Made by a program: the position numbers and the translations under genes. From an uncultured Eubacteriales bacterium (GTDB lineage: Bacteria > Bacillota > Clostridia > Oscillospirales > Acutalibacteraceae), in NCBI GenBank assembly GCA_934630515.1, contig CAKTVV010000003.1, forward strand, positions 1-64,000: DNA of 64,000 nt. The letters run 5' to 3'. A model generated the notes under the pieces. It was not told the origin of the DNA and ran no database searches. It saw only the letters and a program-made list of their open reading frames with translations. Positions 57,306-64,000 of this stretch are shown here, piece after piece; the first letter of the stretch is position 1; each line of letters starts with the position of its first letter.

Positions 57306-57668
57306 TTATGCGTTCTTTTCTTCCAGCGTCATGCCCACCACATGGACATTGACCCGGGTGACCGGCTTACCGGTCATGGCCTGTACCGCTACCTTCACAT
57401 CGTGCTGCACCTGAGACGCCGTCTCCTGGATCCGGGCGCCCTGCTTGAGATTCAGATACACGTCCAGCACCGTCTCGTTCTCGTTATTGACCACCCGCAC
57501 AGACTTAGCGGCGGAGGAGGGGGCGATGATCCCCCGCAGATCGGCGGGACGGCTCGCCATACCCGCCACACCGGCCACCTCGGCGGCAGCGGTGGACGCT
57601 ATGGAAGCGATCACTTCCTCGGAAATGATGCAGCTGCCCTCCGCCGACTTAAACTCTTTCGCATCCAT
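57306..57668 (-). CDS. Asp23/Gls24 family envelope protein (YqhY-like)
   Basis: A 120-aa protein: GSCIISEEVIASIASTAAAE, VAGVAGMASRP and ETASQVQHDVKVAVQAMTGK, then VTRVNVHVVGM. This is the Asp23/Gls24 fold. In B. subtilis, YqhY precedes nusB exactly as here and affects acetyl-CoA carboxylase activity. A promoter lies at 57768-57795. The gene is followed by about 100 bases without a feature before nusB. Confidence 0.93.
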   Translation of the reverse strand: MDAKEFKSAEGSCIISEEVIASIASTAAAEVAGVAGMASRPADLRGIIAPSSAAKSVRVVNNENETVLDVYLNLKQGARIQETASQVQHDVKVAVQAMTGKPVTRVNVHVVGMTLEEKNA

Positions 57669-57767
57669 GGATACAGTTCCTCCTTTGCGTTATGCAGAGC
57701 GGCGCACCGCCCTGAACAGTATGCTCGGACAACGGGGAAACCATACGCTGCCCCGTATTACCCCTCT

Positions 57768-57795
57768 ATTATAACACAAAGTTGAAAATACGCAA
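57768..57795 (-). promoter_or_regulatory. Promoter of the Gls24-nusB operon
   Basis: On the minus strand: TTGCGT (57795-57790), a 16-bp spacer, TATAAT (57773-57768). Confidence 0.65.
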
Positions 57796-57827
57796 CGGTT
57801 TTTCTGCATTTCTTCAAAAAACTCCGG

Positions 57828-58469
57828 TTATTGTCCCGTCACCGCCGTGATCTGTACATTTTTCGCCGGGAAGCCGGTCTGCCCCATGACAATCTCCAGA
57901 ATCTGCAGGCTCTGCTGTGGCTTCAGCTCGCCGGATGCCACCACCAGATTGCACGAACCGTTTTCAATGAACGCCACACAGTCGGAAAAGCCCTTGGCGG
58001 TCACCAAATTTTCGATGTTGCTCTCCTGCAGGATATTCTCAGCGATCGCTGCCGCCTGCTTTTGCGCTGCCGTCTTTTGCTCGGCGGTCGCCGTGGCGCC
58101 GCACAGCGTATCCTCCAGTGTGCGCACCGCCTCCTCCCGTGCCTTGGTGCGGCTGGTGCGAGCCGCATCAAAATAGCCGCCGTTCCCCGTCGCCTCTGTC
58201 GCTGCAGCGCCGGTATCCCCCTCCGGCTTCGCCTGCGCCGGGAGAGAGTCAGCGGGAGCGCTGCTCTCGCCGTTCCCCTGCTCCACAAAGGATGCCTCCC
58301 CCAGATGGCGCTCCGAGTCCTCCTCCCCGGATACGGTGACGCCCGCTCCGGCGGGATCGCTCTGCAGCAGCGGATCCTTGGTGAAATAGTAGTTCAGGTA
58401 CACCGCCACCCCCAGCGCCGCCACCAGCGACAGCATCATCCATTGTTTTTTTTGCAACAGCTTTTTCAT
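57828..58469 (-). CDS. spoIIIAH: Stage III sporulation protein AH
   Basis: A 213-aa mother-cell protein. It has one membrane helix (residues ~9-27) and a C-terminal ring-forming domain (YFDAARTSRTKAREEAVRTL, IENLVTAKGFSDCVAFI) that meets SpoIIQ from the forespore to form the feeding-tube channel. An acidic, Ala/Glu-rich linker separates them. It is the last gene of the spoIIIA operon. Confidence 0.95.
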   Translation of the reverse strand: MKKLLQKKQWMMLSLVAALGVAVYLNYYFTKDPLLQSDPAGAGVTVSGEEDSERHLGEASFVEQGNGESSAPADSLPAQAKPEGDTGAAATEATGNGGYFDAARTSRTKAREEAVRTLEDTLCGATATAEQKTAAQKQAAAIAENILQESNIENLVTAKGFSDCVAFIENGSCNLVVASGELKPQQSLQILEIVMGQTGFPAKNVQITAVTGQ

Positions 58470-58484
58470 CTCGTAAACCTCCCG

Positions 58485-59009
58485 TTATTGAGTTTCTCGT
58501 TTCGCCACGCACACCCGGCGGCTGGGGATGTCCAGCGCCGCCGTCACCAGAGCCTGCACCCGCTCCTGCACCGCCCGGTCGCCGCCGCCGTCGCAGATGA
58601 CCGCCACGCCCTTGACCGCCGGCTGCACCTCCGTCACCAGCAGCCCCACCGGACCCGTATCCGTCTGCACAGTCAGCGTTTTCTCGCTGGCGGCGCCGGC
58701 AGAGGAGGTGCGGTCGGCGGCATAGACGAGCTGCGCGCCATGCTCCAGCGTCACCATCACCTGACAGCGTCCCACGCCGGCGGTGCGGGACAGCAGCGCC
58801 GTGATCCGCTCCTCCAGCGCCTGCTCCACCTGCGCTGCGCTGAGGGTGACGGAATCGGCAGGCGCCGTCTCCGCCGCCTCCCGGCGGGGCAGCAGCTCCG
58901 AAGCAGCGATGAGCAGGATCCCCGCCACCCCCAGCAGCACCAGCAGCCGCCGCTTGTGGGGAGAGCCCTCAAACAGAAGCCGCTGCACCGCAGCGCTTAT
59001 CCGCCCCAT
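58485..59009 (-). CDS. spoIIIAG: Stage III sporulation protein AG
   Basis: A 174-aa protein. One membrane helix (residues ~20-38, RRLLVLLGVAGILLIAASE). The ring domain RITALLSRTAGVGRCQVMVT and GVAVICDGGGDRAVQERVQA matches SpoIIIAG, which forms a large ring in the outer forespore membrane. It overlaps spoIIIAF by 13 bases. Confidence 0.95.
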   Translation of the reverse strand: MGRISAAVQRLLFEGSPHKRRLLVLLGVAGILLIAASELLPRREAAETAPADSVTLSAAQVEQALEERITALLSRTAGVGRCQVMVTLEHGAQLVYAADRTSSAGAASEKTLTVQTDTGPVGLLVTEVQPAVKGVAVICDGGGDRAVQERVQALVTAALDIPSRRVCVAKRETQ

Positions 59010-59488
59010 GCGTCATCCCCCTCCCATGCCGCCACCGTCACCGGAGCGCCCAGCCGTTTTTCCGCTATCTGCTGAATCTGCAAAGAGCGCACCGCATTCC
59101 GGGCATCTACATACAGGGTGATCTGTCCCATATTTATGCGGCTGTCCCCGTCAATATCCATGCTGCATTTCACTTTTTTTACCTCCAAATCGTAGCTGGC
59201 TAACGCCTGATTCACCATCCGGCACAGCACCGTCTCCACCTGTGTCCGGGTCTGCTGCTGCATGGCGGCGGTCAGCGCCTCGCTGTCGGCAGCAGCCGTC
59301 TCCCCGCTCAGCTCCGGCAGTGCCGGCTGCCAGCGCAGCAACGGCGTCAGCAGCACGCACAGAAATACGCAAGGCAGCAGCAGCCGTCCCTGCCGCCCCA
59401 GTGAGGTCTCCGGAAACAGGCGGTAGAGCAGCGTACACACCACCGCCGCCGTACACACCAGCACCGCCCAGGAGCGCAGCCCGCTCAT
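58997..59488 (-). CDS. spoIIIAF: Stage III sporulation protein AF
   Basis: A 163-aa protein. Two membrane helices (residues ~6-25 and ~35-52) precede a soluble domain (YDLEVKKVKCSMDIDGDSRI, then LQIQQIAEKRLGAPVTV). It starts in an ATGA overlap with spoIIIAE and is coupled to spoIIIAG. The length and layout are those of the family. Confidence 0.93.
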   Translation of the reverse strand: MSGLRSWAVLVCTAAVVCTLLYRLFPETSLGRQGRLLLPCVFLCVLLTPLLRWQPALPELSGETAAADSEALTAAMQQQTRTQVETVLCRMVNQALASYDLEVKKVKCSMDIDGDSRINMGQITLYVDARNAVRSLQIQQIAEKRLGAPVTVAAWEGDDAWGG

Positions 59489-60609
59489 ACGCCTCCCCCC
59501 TTTCCGGCGAATACGATCACCGATGTAGACAGGATCATCAGCAGCGCAAACACCGCCAGCACAGCGATCAGCACCCGCACCGCACCCGCCACCGTGCGGC
59601 AGAGCTTTTCCAGCTGTGTTAAGCGAAAGAGCGCCGCCGCACCCGCCGCCAAATGCAGGCAGAAATTCCAGCACAGGCACGCCATTAGCGGCGGCAGCAG
59701 GATCAGCGCCGTCGCCACCAATCCAAAGCATCCCACCGTGGAGCGCAGCAGCCCGGCGCAGCCCACCACGGTGGAATACGCCTCGCTCAGCGCTCCGCCC
59801 ACCACCGGCACAAAGCTGGAAAGGGAGAATTTCAGCGCCCGTCCGCCCAGCGAATCCCCGGCGGCCGCCACCATCTGCTGCACAGACAGCACCCCGGTAA
59901 AGACCGTGGTAAACAGCCCCATGACCCACAGGATGGCTTTATAGATGCCGGCGCTGATGGCGTCCAATGAAAACCCCTCTGTGGCGGTACCGGTGCAGCC
60001 CAGCGCCAGCGATACCAGAAGCGCCGGCAACACCACCGCCCGGATCAGCTGCACCAGCAGCTCCGCCGCCGCCAGCAGGGTGGTCTGATAGGAGACCGCC
60101 GCCGCAGCCGAGCCACCCGCCGTCAATATCGCTCCATACACCGGCACGAAGCTGAGCATGAATACCGACACGCTCTCCACGGTCTGCCGCACCGTTGACA
60201 GCAGCGACACAAACGGAGTCAGCAGCAGCCCGCAGGACGCCAGCACCGATACGGTGTGGTAGGTCTGCCGCAGCGCCGGCTCCGCCGTCATCCCCTCCAA
60301 GCCGCTGCCCATCGCCGCCAGCACCACCACCGCCGTCAGCGCCAGCAGCGCCTGCAGAGGGGCGCTCTTTTGCGCCGTCAGCAGCGCCAACAGCTGCTCC
60401 GCCACCCGGGGAAAGGACAGCCCCGTATAGGTCTCCGGCTGCAGCGGCTCGCCGGGCAAGCCGTCCAGCAGCTCCTGCACATCCCCCGGCAGCTGCTGAG
60501 GCAGCGCCTCTGCCCCGCTGGCGTGCAGCAGGGCATCGTAATTTTCCTCCGCCGCCGCAGGCAGACACAGCAGCAAAAGCAGCAGCAAACCTATCAGCAG
60601 CCGTTTCAT
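59485..60609 (-). CDS. spoIIIAE: Stage III sporulation protein AE
   Basis: A 374-aa polytopic membrane protein with a signal-like N-terminus (LLIGLLLLLLLCLPAAAEEN) and about eight further helices. Conserved parts include LPGDVQELLDGLPGE, SFVPVYGAILTAGGS and SSFVPVVGGALSEAYSTVVG. It forms part of the spoIIIA channel base. It overlaps spoIIIAD and spoIIIAF by 4 bases each. Confidence 0.96.
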   Translation of the reverse strand: MKRLLIGLLLLLLLCLPAAAEENYDALLHASGAEALPQQLPGDVQELLDGLPGEPLQPETYTGLSFPRVAEQLLALLTAQKSAPLQALLALTAVVVLAAMGSGLEGMTAEPALRQTYHTVSVLASCGLLLTPFVSLLSTVRQTVESVSVFMLSFVPVYGAILTAGGSAAAAVSYQTTLLAAAELLVQLIRAVVLPALLVSLALGCTGTATEGFSLDAISAGIYKAILWVMGLFTTVFTGVLSVQQMVAAAGDSLGGRALKFSLSSFVPVVGGALSEAYSTVVGCAGLLRSTVGCFGLVATALILLPPLMACLCWNFCLHLAAGAAALFRLTQLEKLCRTVAGAVRVLIAVLAVFALLMILSTSVIVFAGKGGGV

Positions 60610-61019
60610 CCGCTCATCACCGCCTGTTCCCGGATCAGCGCCGTTACCAGAGACAGGATCTGCTCAAACAGCGGCACCGCCAACACCAGCAGCAGCACCC
60701 GTCCCACCAGCTCCGCCTTCACCGCCAGCGCCGTTTCCCCTGCATCCCGGCAGGTGTCCGCCGCCAGCTGGGTCACCAGTGCGATCCCCGCCGCCTTCAG
60801 CACCACCGTCAGATACACACCGGACACGCCGCCCGTCTCCATCATCGAGCGCACCGAGGATACCAGCGGCACCAGCTGCTGCGCCAGCCGCACCACCACC
60901 AGCGCCCCCGCCCCCAGGCACAGGCACAGCGCCAGCTCCGGGCGCTGGGTGCGCAGCAGCACCGCCAGCAGCGCCGCACACAGCACCACCCCCAGCAGGG
61001 AGACCAGCGTGGCGGTCAT
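60606..61019 (-). CDS. spoIIIAD: Stage III sporulation protein AD
   Basis: A 137-aa protein with four helices (VSLLGVVLCAALLAVLL, LCLCLGAGALVVVRL and two more). It contains YLTVVLKAAGIALVTQLAAD and CRDAGETALAVKAELVGRV, family blocks. Overlaps are ATGA on both sides (spoIIIAC, spoIIIAE). Confidence 0.95.
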   Translation of the reverse strand: MTATLVSLLGVVLCAALLAVLLRTQRPELALCLCLGAGALVVVRLAQQLVPLVSSVRSMMETGGVSGVYLTVVLKAAGIALVTQLAADTCRDAGETALAVKAELVGRVLLLVLAVPLFEQILSLVTALIREQAVMSG

Positions 61020-61210
61020 AGCCCAAACACCGACTTCACCGTGGCGAACAGCTCGCTGATCTGGGTGACGATCATCGTCAGCACCACCACCAGCCCCGCC
61101 AGCGTCATCAGCATCGCCTGCTCCTCCCGTCCCGACCGCACCAGCAGCTGGTTCAGCACCGCTACGATAATGCCGATGGCGGCGATCTTGAATATCAGAT
61201 CCACATCCAC
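61016..61210 (-). CDS. spoIIIAC: Stage III sporulation protein AC
   Basis: A 64-aa protein with two membrane helices (IAAIGIIVAVLNQLLV and LAGLVVVLTMIVTQI). It carries the LFATVKSVFGL C-terminus of the family. It overlaps spoIIIAD by 4 bases. Confidence 0.95.
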   Translation of the reverse strand: MDVDLIFKIAAIGIIVAVLNQLLVRSGREEQAMLMTLAGLVVVLTMIVTQISELFATVKSVFGL

Positions 61211-61265
61211 ACCGGTTCCCGTCCTTTCCCTCTCAGCCTAACCGCATCCATCCGTATCCGCCGGA

Positions 61266-61769
61266 CTACAGCAGCAGCAGCGCCAGACACACGCCCCCGG
61301 CGACCCCCATCATCTGATACACCTGCGCCCGGCGCTGCGCCTGCTCCCGTGCCTCCCGGCAGCAGCGCTCCAGCCGCTCCCGATAGGCGGCGCAATGCAC
61401 CTGCTGCTGCCGCAGCCCCGACCGTCCGCAGCCGGCAGCAAATTCCGCCAGCAGCTGGCGCTCCTCCGGGGTGAGTACCGCCGCCTGCCGCTCCGCCGCC
61501 CCGGTCAGAGCGGCGGCAAAGCTGTCCCCTTTATCCAAGGCGGACTGCGTATCGGTCAGCAGCGTCCACGAGCGGGCGGTCGGGCTCTGCGCCAGCTCCC
61601 GACACAGCGCCGACAAGGGACGGGACGAATATGCCATGCGCTGCTCCAGCGCATCCACCAGCCGGACCGCCTGCTCCAGCAGCGTCACCCGCCGATACAG
61701 CCGCCGGGCATAGTACAGACCCAGTCCGCACCCCGCCAGCGCCACCAGCAGCACGCCAAACCACTTCAT
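61266..61769 (-). CDS. spoIIIAB: Stage III sporulation protein AB
   Basis: A 167-aa protein with terminal membrane helices (VLLVALAGCGLGLYYA and the C-terminal GVAGGVCLALLLL) and a helical middle related to type II secretion F proteins (LVDALEQRMAYSSRPLSALC, CREAREQAQRRAQVY). GGAGGTGAGAGCGG precedes the ATG, right after the frame-B stop of spoIIIAA at 61776. Confidence 0.93.
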   Translation of the reverse strand: MKWFGVLLVALAGCGLGLYYARRLYRRVTLLEQAVRLVDALEQRMAYSSRPLSALCRELAQSPTARSWTLLTDTQSALDKGDSFAAALTGAAERQAAVLTPEERQLLAEFAAGCGRSGLRQQQVHCAAYRERLERCCREAREQAQRRAQVYQMMGVAGGVCLALLLL

Positions 61770-61775
61770 CCGCTC

Positions 61776-62670
61776 TCACCTCCGGCTCCAGACATTGCCG
61801 CCACGCTCCCGGACACTGCCGTCCGGCAAGGAAAATCCACCGCTCAAACACCCTCGACGCCGCCAGCTGCCGCACCAGCGGACGGCGAGCCACCTCCTCC
61901 GGGGTACGCCCATGCAGCGAAGCCATGACCGCCACACCGGTGCGAGTGCAGTCCAGCAGCTCCACCACCTCCTGCCCATCCCCCAGCTCATCGAATAGAA
62001 TCACCTGCGGAGCCAGACAGCGCACCGCCTGCCGGATTCCCTCCGGCTTGGGATACCCCCGCAGCACATCGCAGCCGGGCAGACCGCCCGCCCCGGCGAT
62101 CTCTCCCCGCTCGTCCACCACCGCCACCCGCAGCCGCCGGGCTGCCAGCTGTCCTGCCAGCGCCCGCAGCAGGGTGGTCTTGCCGCTGGACGGCTCCCCC
62201 ACCAGCAGGGCGCTGCGCACCGCTCCGTCCGCCGTCAGCAGCGGCAGCAGCCCCTCGGCACTGCCGGGGCAGCGGCGGGGCAAACGGATACACAGCGCCG
62301 TTACCTGCCCCACCGTGCGTATTCCGCCGTCGCCCGCCACCGCCGTGCCGGCAATCCCTACCCGGATGCCGCCCGCCACCGCCAAAAAGCCCTGCCGCAG
62401 CTCCTCCTCATGGGCGTACACCGACTCCTCGCACAAGCGCAGAAATATCCGCTCCAACTCAGCCGCCGAGCAGAGATACAGCCCCGGCTGGCGCAGCTCC
62501 GTCACGCCGCTGCGCCCCAGATAGCCGTCTCCGGCGGGCAGCGACAGGGTCACCGGCTGCCCGCTGCGCAGACGCAGCTCCTGGATCTGCGCCTGCAGCG
62601 GCTCCGGCAGCCCCGCCAGCGCCCGCAGCCATTTCCCCGGTAAATACGGCTCCAATATCGTCCAATCCAT
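61776..62670 (-). CDS. spoIIIAA: Stage III sporulation protein AA, ATPase (apparent frameshift near the end)
   Basis: A secretion-type ATPase of about 300 aa. Walker A is LLVGEPSSGKTTLLRALAG, Walker B is VILFDELGD. Also present: GGIRVGIAGTAV and MASLHGRTPEE. ATG 62670 has GAGGTGAGG upstream. At about 61829-61835 the frame reads FLAGRQCPGAW and would run on to 61531, overlapping spoIIIAB by more than 200 bases. Shifting by one base after WIF gives LPDGSVRERGGNVWSRR and a stop at 61776, just before the spoIIIAB ribosome site. So a one-base insertion or a +1 frameshift is likely. The annotation follows the shifted end. Confidence 0.85.
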
Positions 62671-62737
62671 GCCTGTCCTCACCTCTTGTCCCATGTATAT
62701 GGTCTTGTCCGGCGCATTAGAACCGAAAAAATAAAAA

Positions 62738-62775
62738 GCCGCCGTCCGTCGGTTTCTCCACCAACGAACAGCGGC
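62738..62775 (-). terminator. Terminator of the TauE gene
   Basis: On the minus strand, GCCGCTGTTCGTTGG pairs with CCGACGGACGGCGGC and is followed by TTTTTATTTTTT. Confidence 0.9.
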
Positions 62776-62796
62776 AAATATGTCTCGTATTTACGG

Positions 62797-63573
62797 TCAA
62801 TTCAGCAGCTGAAAGCCCATGATCACGGCACCCAACACCACCAGCACCACGCCGGTGGCACGGTTGAGCGTCTTGGGCTGCGCCTTATTGGCAAACACGG
62901 CGGCAATCTGCGCCCAGATCAGCGTGAAAACAATGCACAGCAGCCAAACCGTCACATCCGGCAGACCGCCGATGGTGAAATGCGACACAGCGCCGGTCAG
63001 CGCCGTAAAGGTCATGATAAACACGCTGGTACCCACGGCAGTCTTCAGCTCATAGCCCAGCACCGTGGTCAAGATCAGCAGCAGCATCATGCCGCCGCCG
63101 GCGCCGACAAAGCCACAGATGAACCCGATCAGTGAGCCGCATATCAGCGATTGAACCATGCGCTTTTTGACCGAGACCGCCGCCATCGACTCCTTGGTGG
63201 TCATCACCGGGCGCACAATAAACTTGATGCCCAGCAGGAAGGTCATAAACACCGAAAAGCCGCCCATAGTGGCAGAGGGCACAAGGCTGGCAATATAGCT
63301 GCCCACCACCGTGAACACCAACACACTGGCGAGCATCACCAAGCCGTTTTTAATATCCAGATTCTTATTCTTATGGTAGGTATACGCCGAGACCGCACTG
63401 GCTAACACGTCGGAGGACAGGGCGATCCCCACCGCCATATACGGATCCATATGCAGAAACGTGATCAGCATAGGGCTGATCACCGCCGCCGCACTCATTC
63501 CGGCAAAGCCGGTGCCGAGACCGGCTCCCATACCGGCAAAAAAGGTCACTAAAATCGTCTGTACCAGCTCCAT
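62797..63573 (-). CDS. TauE/SafE-family sulfite/organosulfonate exporter
   Basis: A 258-aa membrane protein with seven to eight helices. The two repeated Gly-rich signatures are FFAGMGAGLGTGFAGMSAAA near the N-terminus and IGFICGFVGAGGGMMLLLIL at about residues 130-150. The family exports or imports C2-sulfur anions. It is coupled by 3 bases to a MarR regulator upstream, which probably controls it. The true substrate is not known. Confidence 0.9.
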   Translation of the reverse strand: MELVQTILVTFFAGMGAGLGTGFAGMSAAAVISPMLITFLHMDPYMAVGIALSSDVLASAVSAYTYHKNKNLDIKNGLVMLASVLVFTVVGSYIASLVPSATMGGFSVFMTFLLGIKFIVRPVMTTKESMAAVSVKKRMVQSLICGSLIGFICGFVGAGGGMMLLLILTTVLGYELKTAVGTSVFIMTFTALTGAVSHFTIGGLPDVTVWLLCIVFTLIWAQIAAVFANKAQPKTLNRATGVVLVVLGAVIMGFQLLN

Positions 63574-63576
63574 AGG

Positions 63577-64000
63577 TCACATTTCCTCCGTAAGAATGGC
63601 GTCCAGATTCTGCCCGATCACGGCAATGGCTGCGAAAAAGCTGCGGCGCACATCCTCATCCATCCCCGCAAACAGCCGGGCGGCAAACTCGCTCTGCAGC
63701 TGCTGTCCCCGCCGGATGACCGTCCGTGCTTTATCCGTACAGAGCAGCTCCGTCTTGCGGCGATCCCCCGCCACCGGACGCCGCTCCAGATAGCCGGTCT
63801 GCACCAGCCGCTCCACATACGCCGATACCAGATTCGCCTTGATATGGCGCAGCTCGACGATCTCGCTGGCGGTCTTGCAGTCCGGATTGTTGCCTAAAAA
63901 CAGCAGAATATCAAATGCCGTCTGGGGCAGCTCCAGCTCCCGGCACAGAGGCTTGCACACAGCGGTATACGCCTGTGCGATCTTGCGGGACAGTTCAATA
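63577..64000 (-). CDS. MarR-family transcriptional regulator, 5' end outside the window
   Basis: At least 141 aa and still open at the window edge. Winged-helix region: FDILLFLGNNPDCKTASEIV, NLVSAYVERLVQTGYLERRP and DRRKTELLCTDKA. The C-terminal helix forms the dimer. The frame continues upstream of the ATG at 63960 as IELSRKIAQAYTAVCK, typical of a MarR first helix, so the real start lies beyond 64000. It probably represses the TauE gene that follows it. Confidence 0.88.
   Translation of the reverse strand, partial: IELSRKIAQAYTAVCKPLCRELELPQTAFDILLFLGNNPDCKTASEIVELRHIKANLVSAYVERLVQTGYLERRPVAGDRRKTELLCTDKARTVIRRGQQLQSEFAARLFAGMDEDVRRSFFAAIAVIGQNLDAILTEEM

Overview
The window looks like chromosome from a GC-rich member of the class Clostridia, probably Oscillospirales (Ruminococcaceae/Oscillospiraceae-like). 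The evidence is a complete spoIIIAA-AH sporulation operon in the Bacillus/Clostridium arrangement next to the nusB-xseAB-ispA-dxs-tlyA-nadK-argR-recN cluster, cdaA-ybbR, a LexA with a Gram-positive-type SOS box, DUF1292/DUF3343/DUF523 proteins, and strong purine-rich Shine-Dalgarno sites. The organism assignment is inference. Most genes lie on the minus strand and are tightly packed, often with 4-bp ATGA overlaps.

Layout. 1-821: the 3' part of a frameshifted IS256-family transposase. 899-3792: a CD1247-domain protein, EF-P, an endonuclease IV-like enzyme, a YqeG phosphatase and ribosomal protein S21 (58 aa). 3846-10676: leuS, rsfS, an LCP protein, a nadD-yqeK fusion, yhbY, a P-loop kinase and rdgB. 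10776-22455: ftsY, a YcxB-like protein, smc, rnc, an acyl-carrier-like protein that lacks the serine, plsX, trmFO, topA and dprA. 22511-24937: a TrmH-type methyltransferase and the infC-rpmI-rplT operon, with an AUA start codon on infC and an attenuator in its leader. 25057-28749: ybbR, cdaA, a cysteine desulfurase and DUF3343. 28844-33182: DUF1292, a probable 6S RNA, vanZ, lexA, DUF523 and a LytTR/DUF3021 pair.

33237-41050 is accessory DNA. A broken repL lies outside an AT-rich integrative mobilizable element of about 7.2 kb. That element is inserted into the 3' end of a reverse-rubrerythrin gene (rbr). It carries a tyrosine integrase, a MobV-type relaxase, a candidate oriT, two DUF6291-like proteins, a ribbon-helix-helix protein, two unrecognised proteins and a membrane-anchored leucine-rich-repeat protein. 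The displaced original rbr 3' end and terminator remain at the left end, and the element supplies a replacement 3' end and terminator on the right.

41541-44641: perR-rbr, three tRNAs (Gly-TCC, Arg-TCT, His-GTG) and a large exported protein. 44651-47622: a phosphofructokinase and mgtE with a leader of about 280 nt that ends in a terminator abutting the start codon. 47665-57795: recN to the Asp23/Gls24 gene (DNA repair, arginine regulation, NAD kinase, isoprenoid synthesis, exonuclease VII, NusB). 57828-62670: spoIIIAH to spoIIIAA, with an apparent frameshift near the end of spoIIIAA. 62738-64000: a TauE/SafE exporter and a MarR regulator cut by the window edge.

The observations most worth following up are the mobile element and how it rebuilds rbr, the serine-less acyl-carrier-like protein, the mgtE leader, the AUA-start infC attenuation system and the probable 6S RNA.
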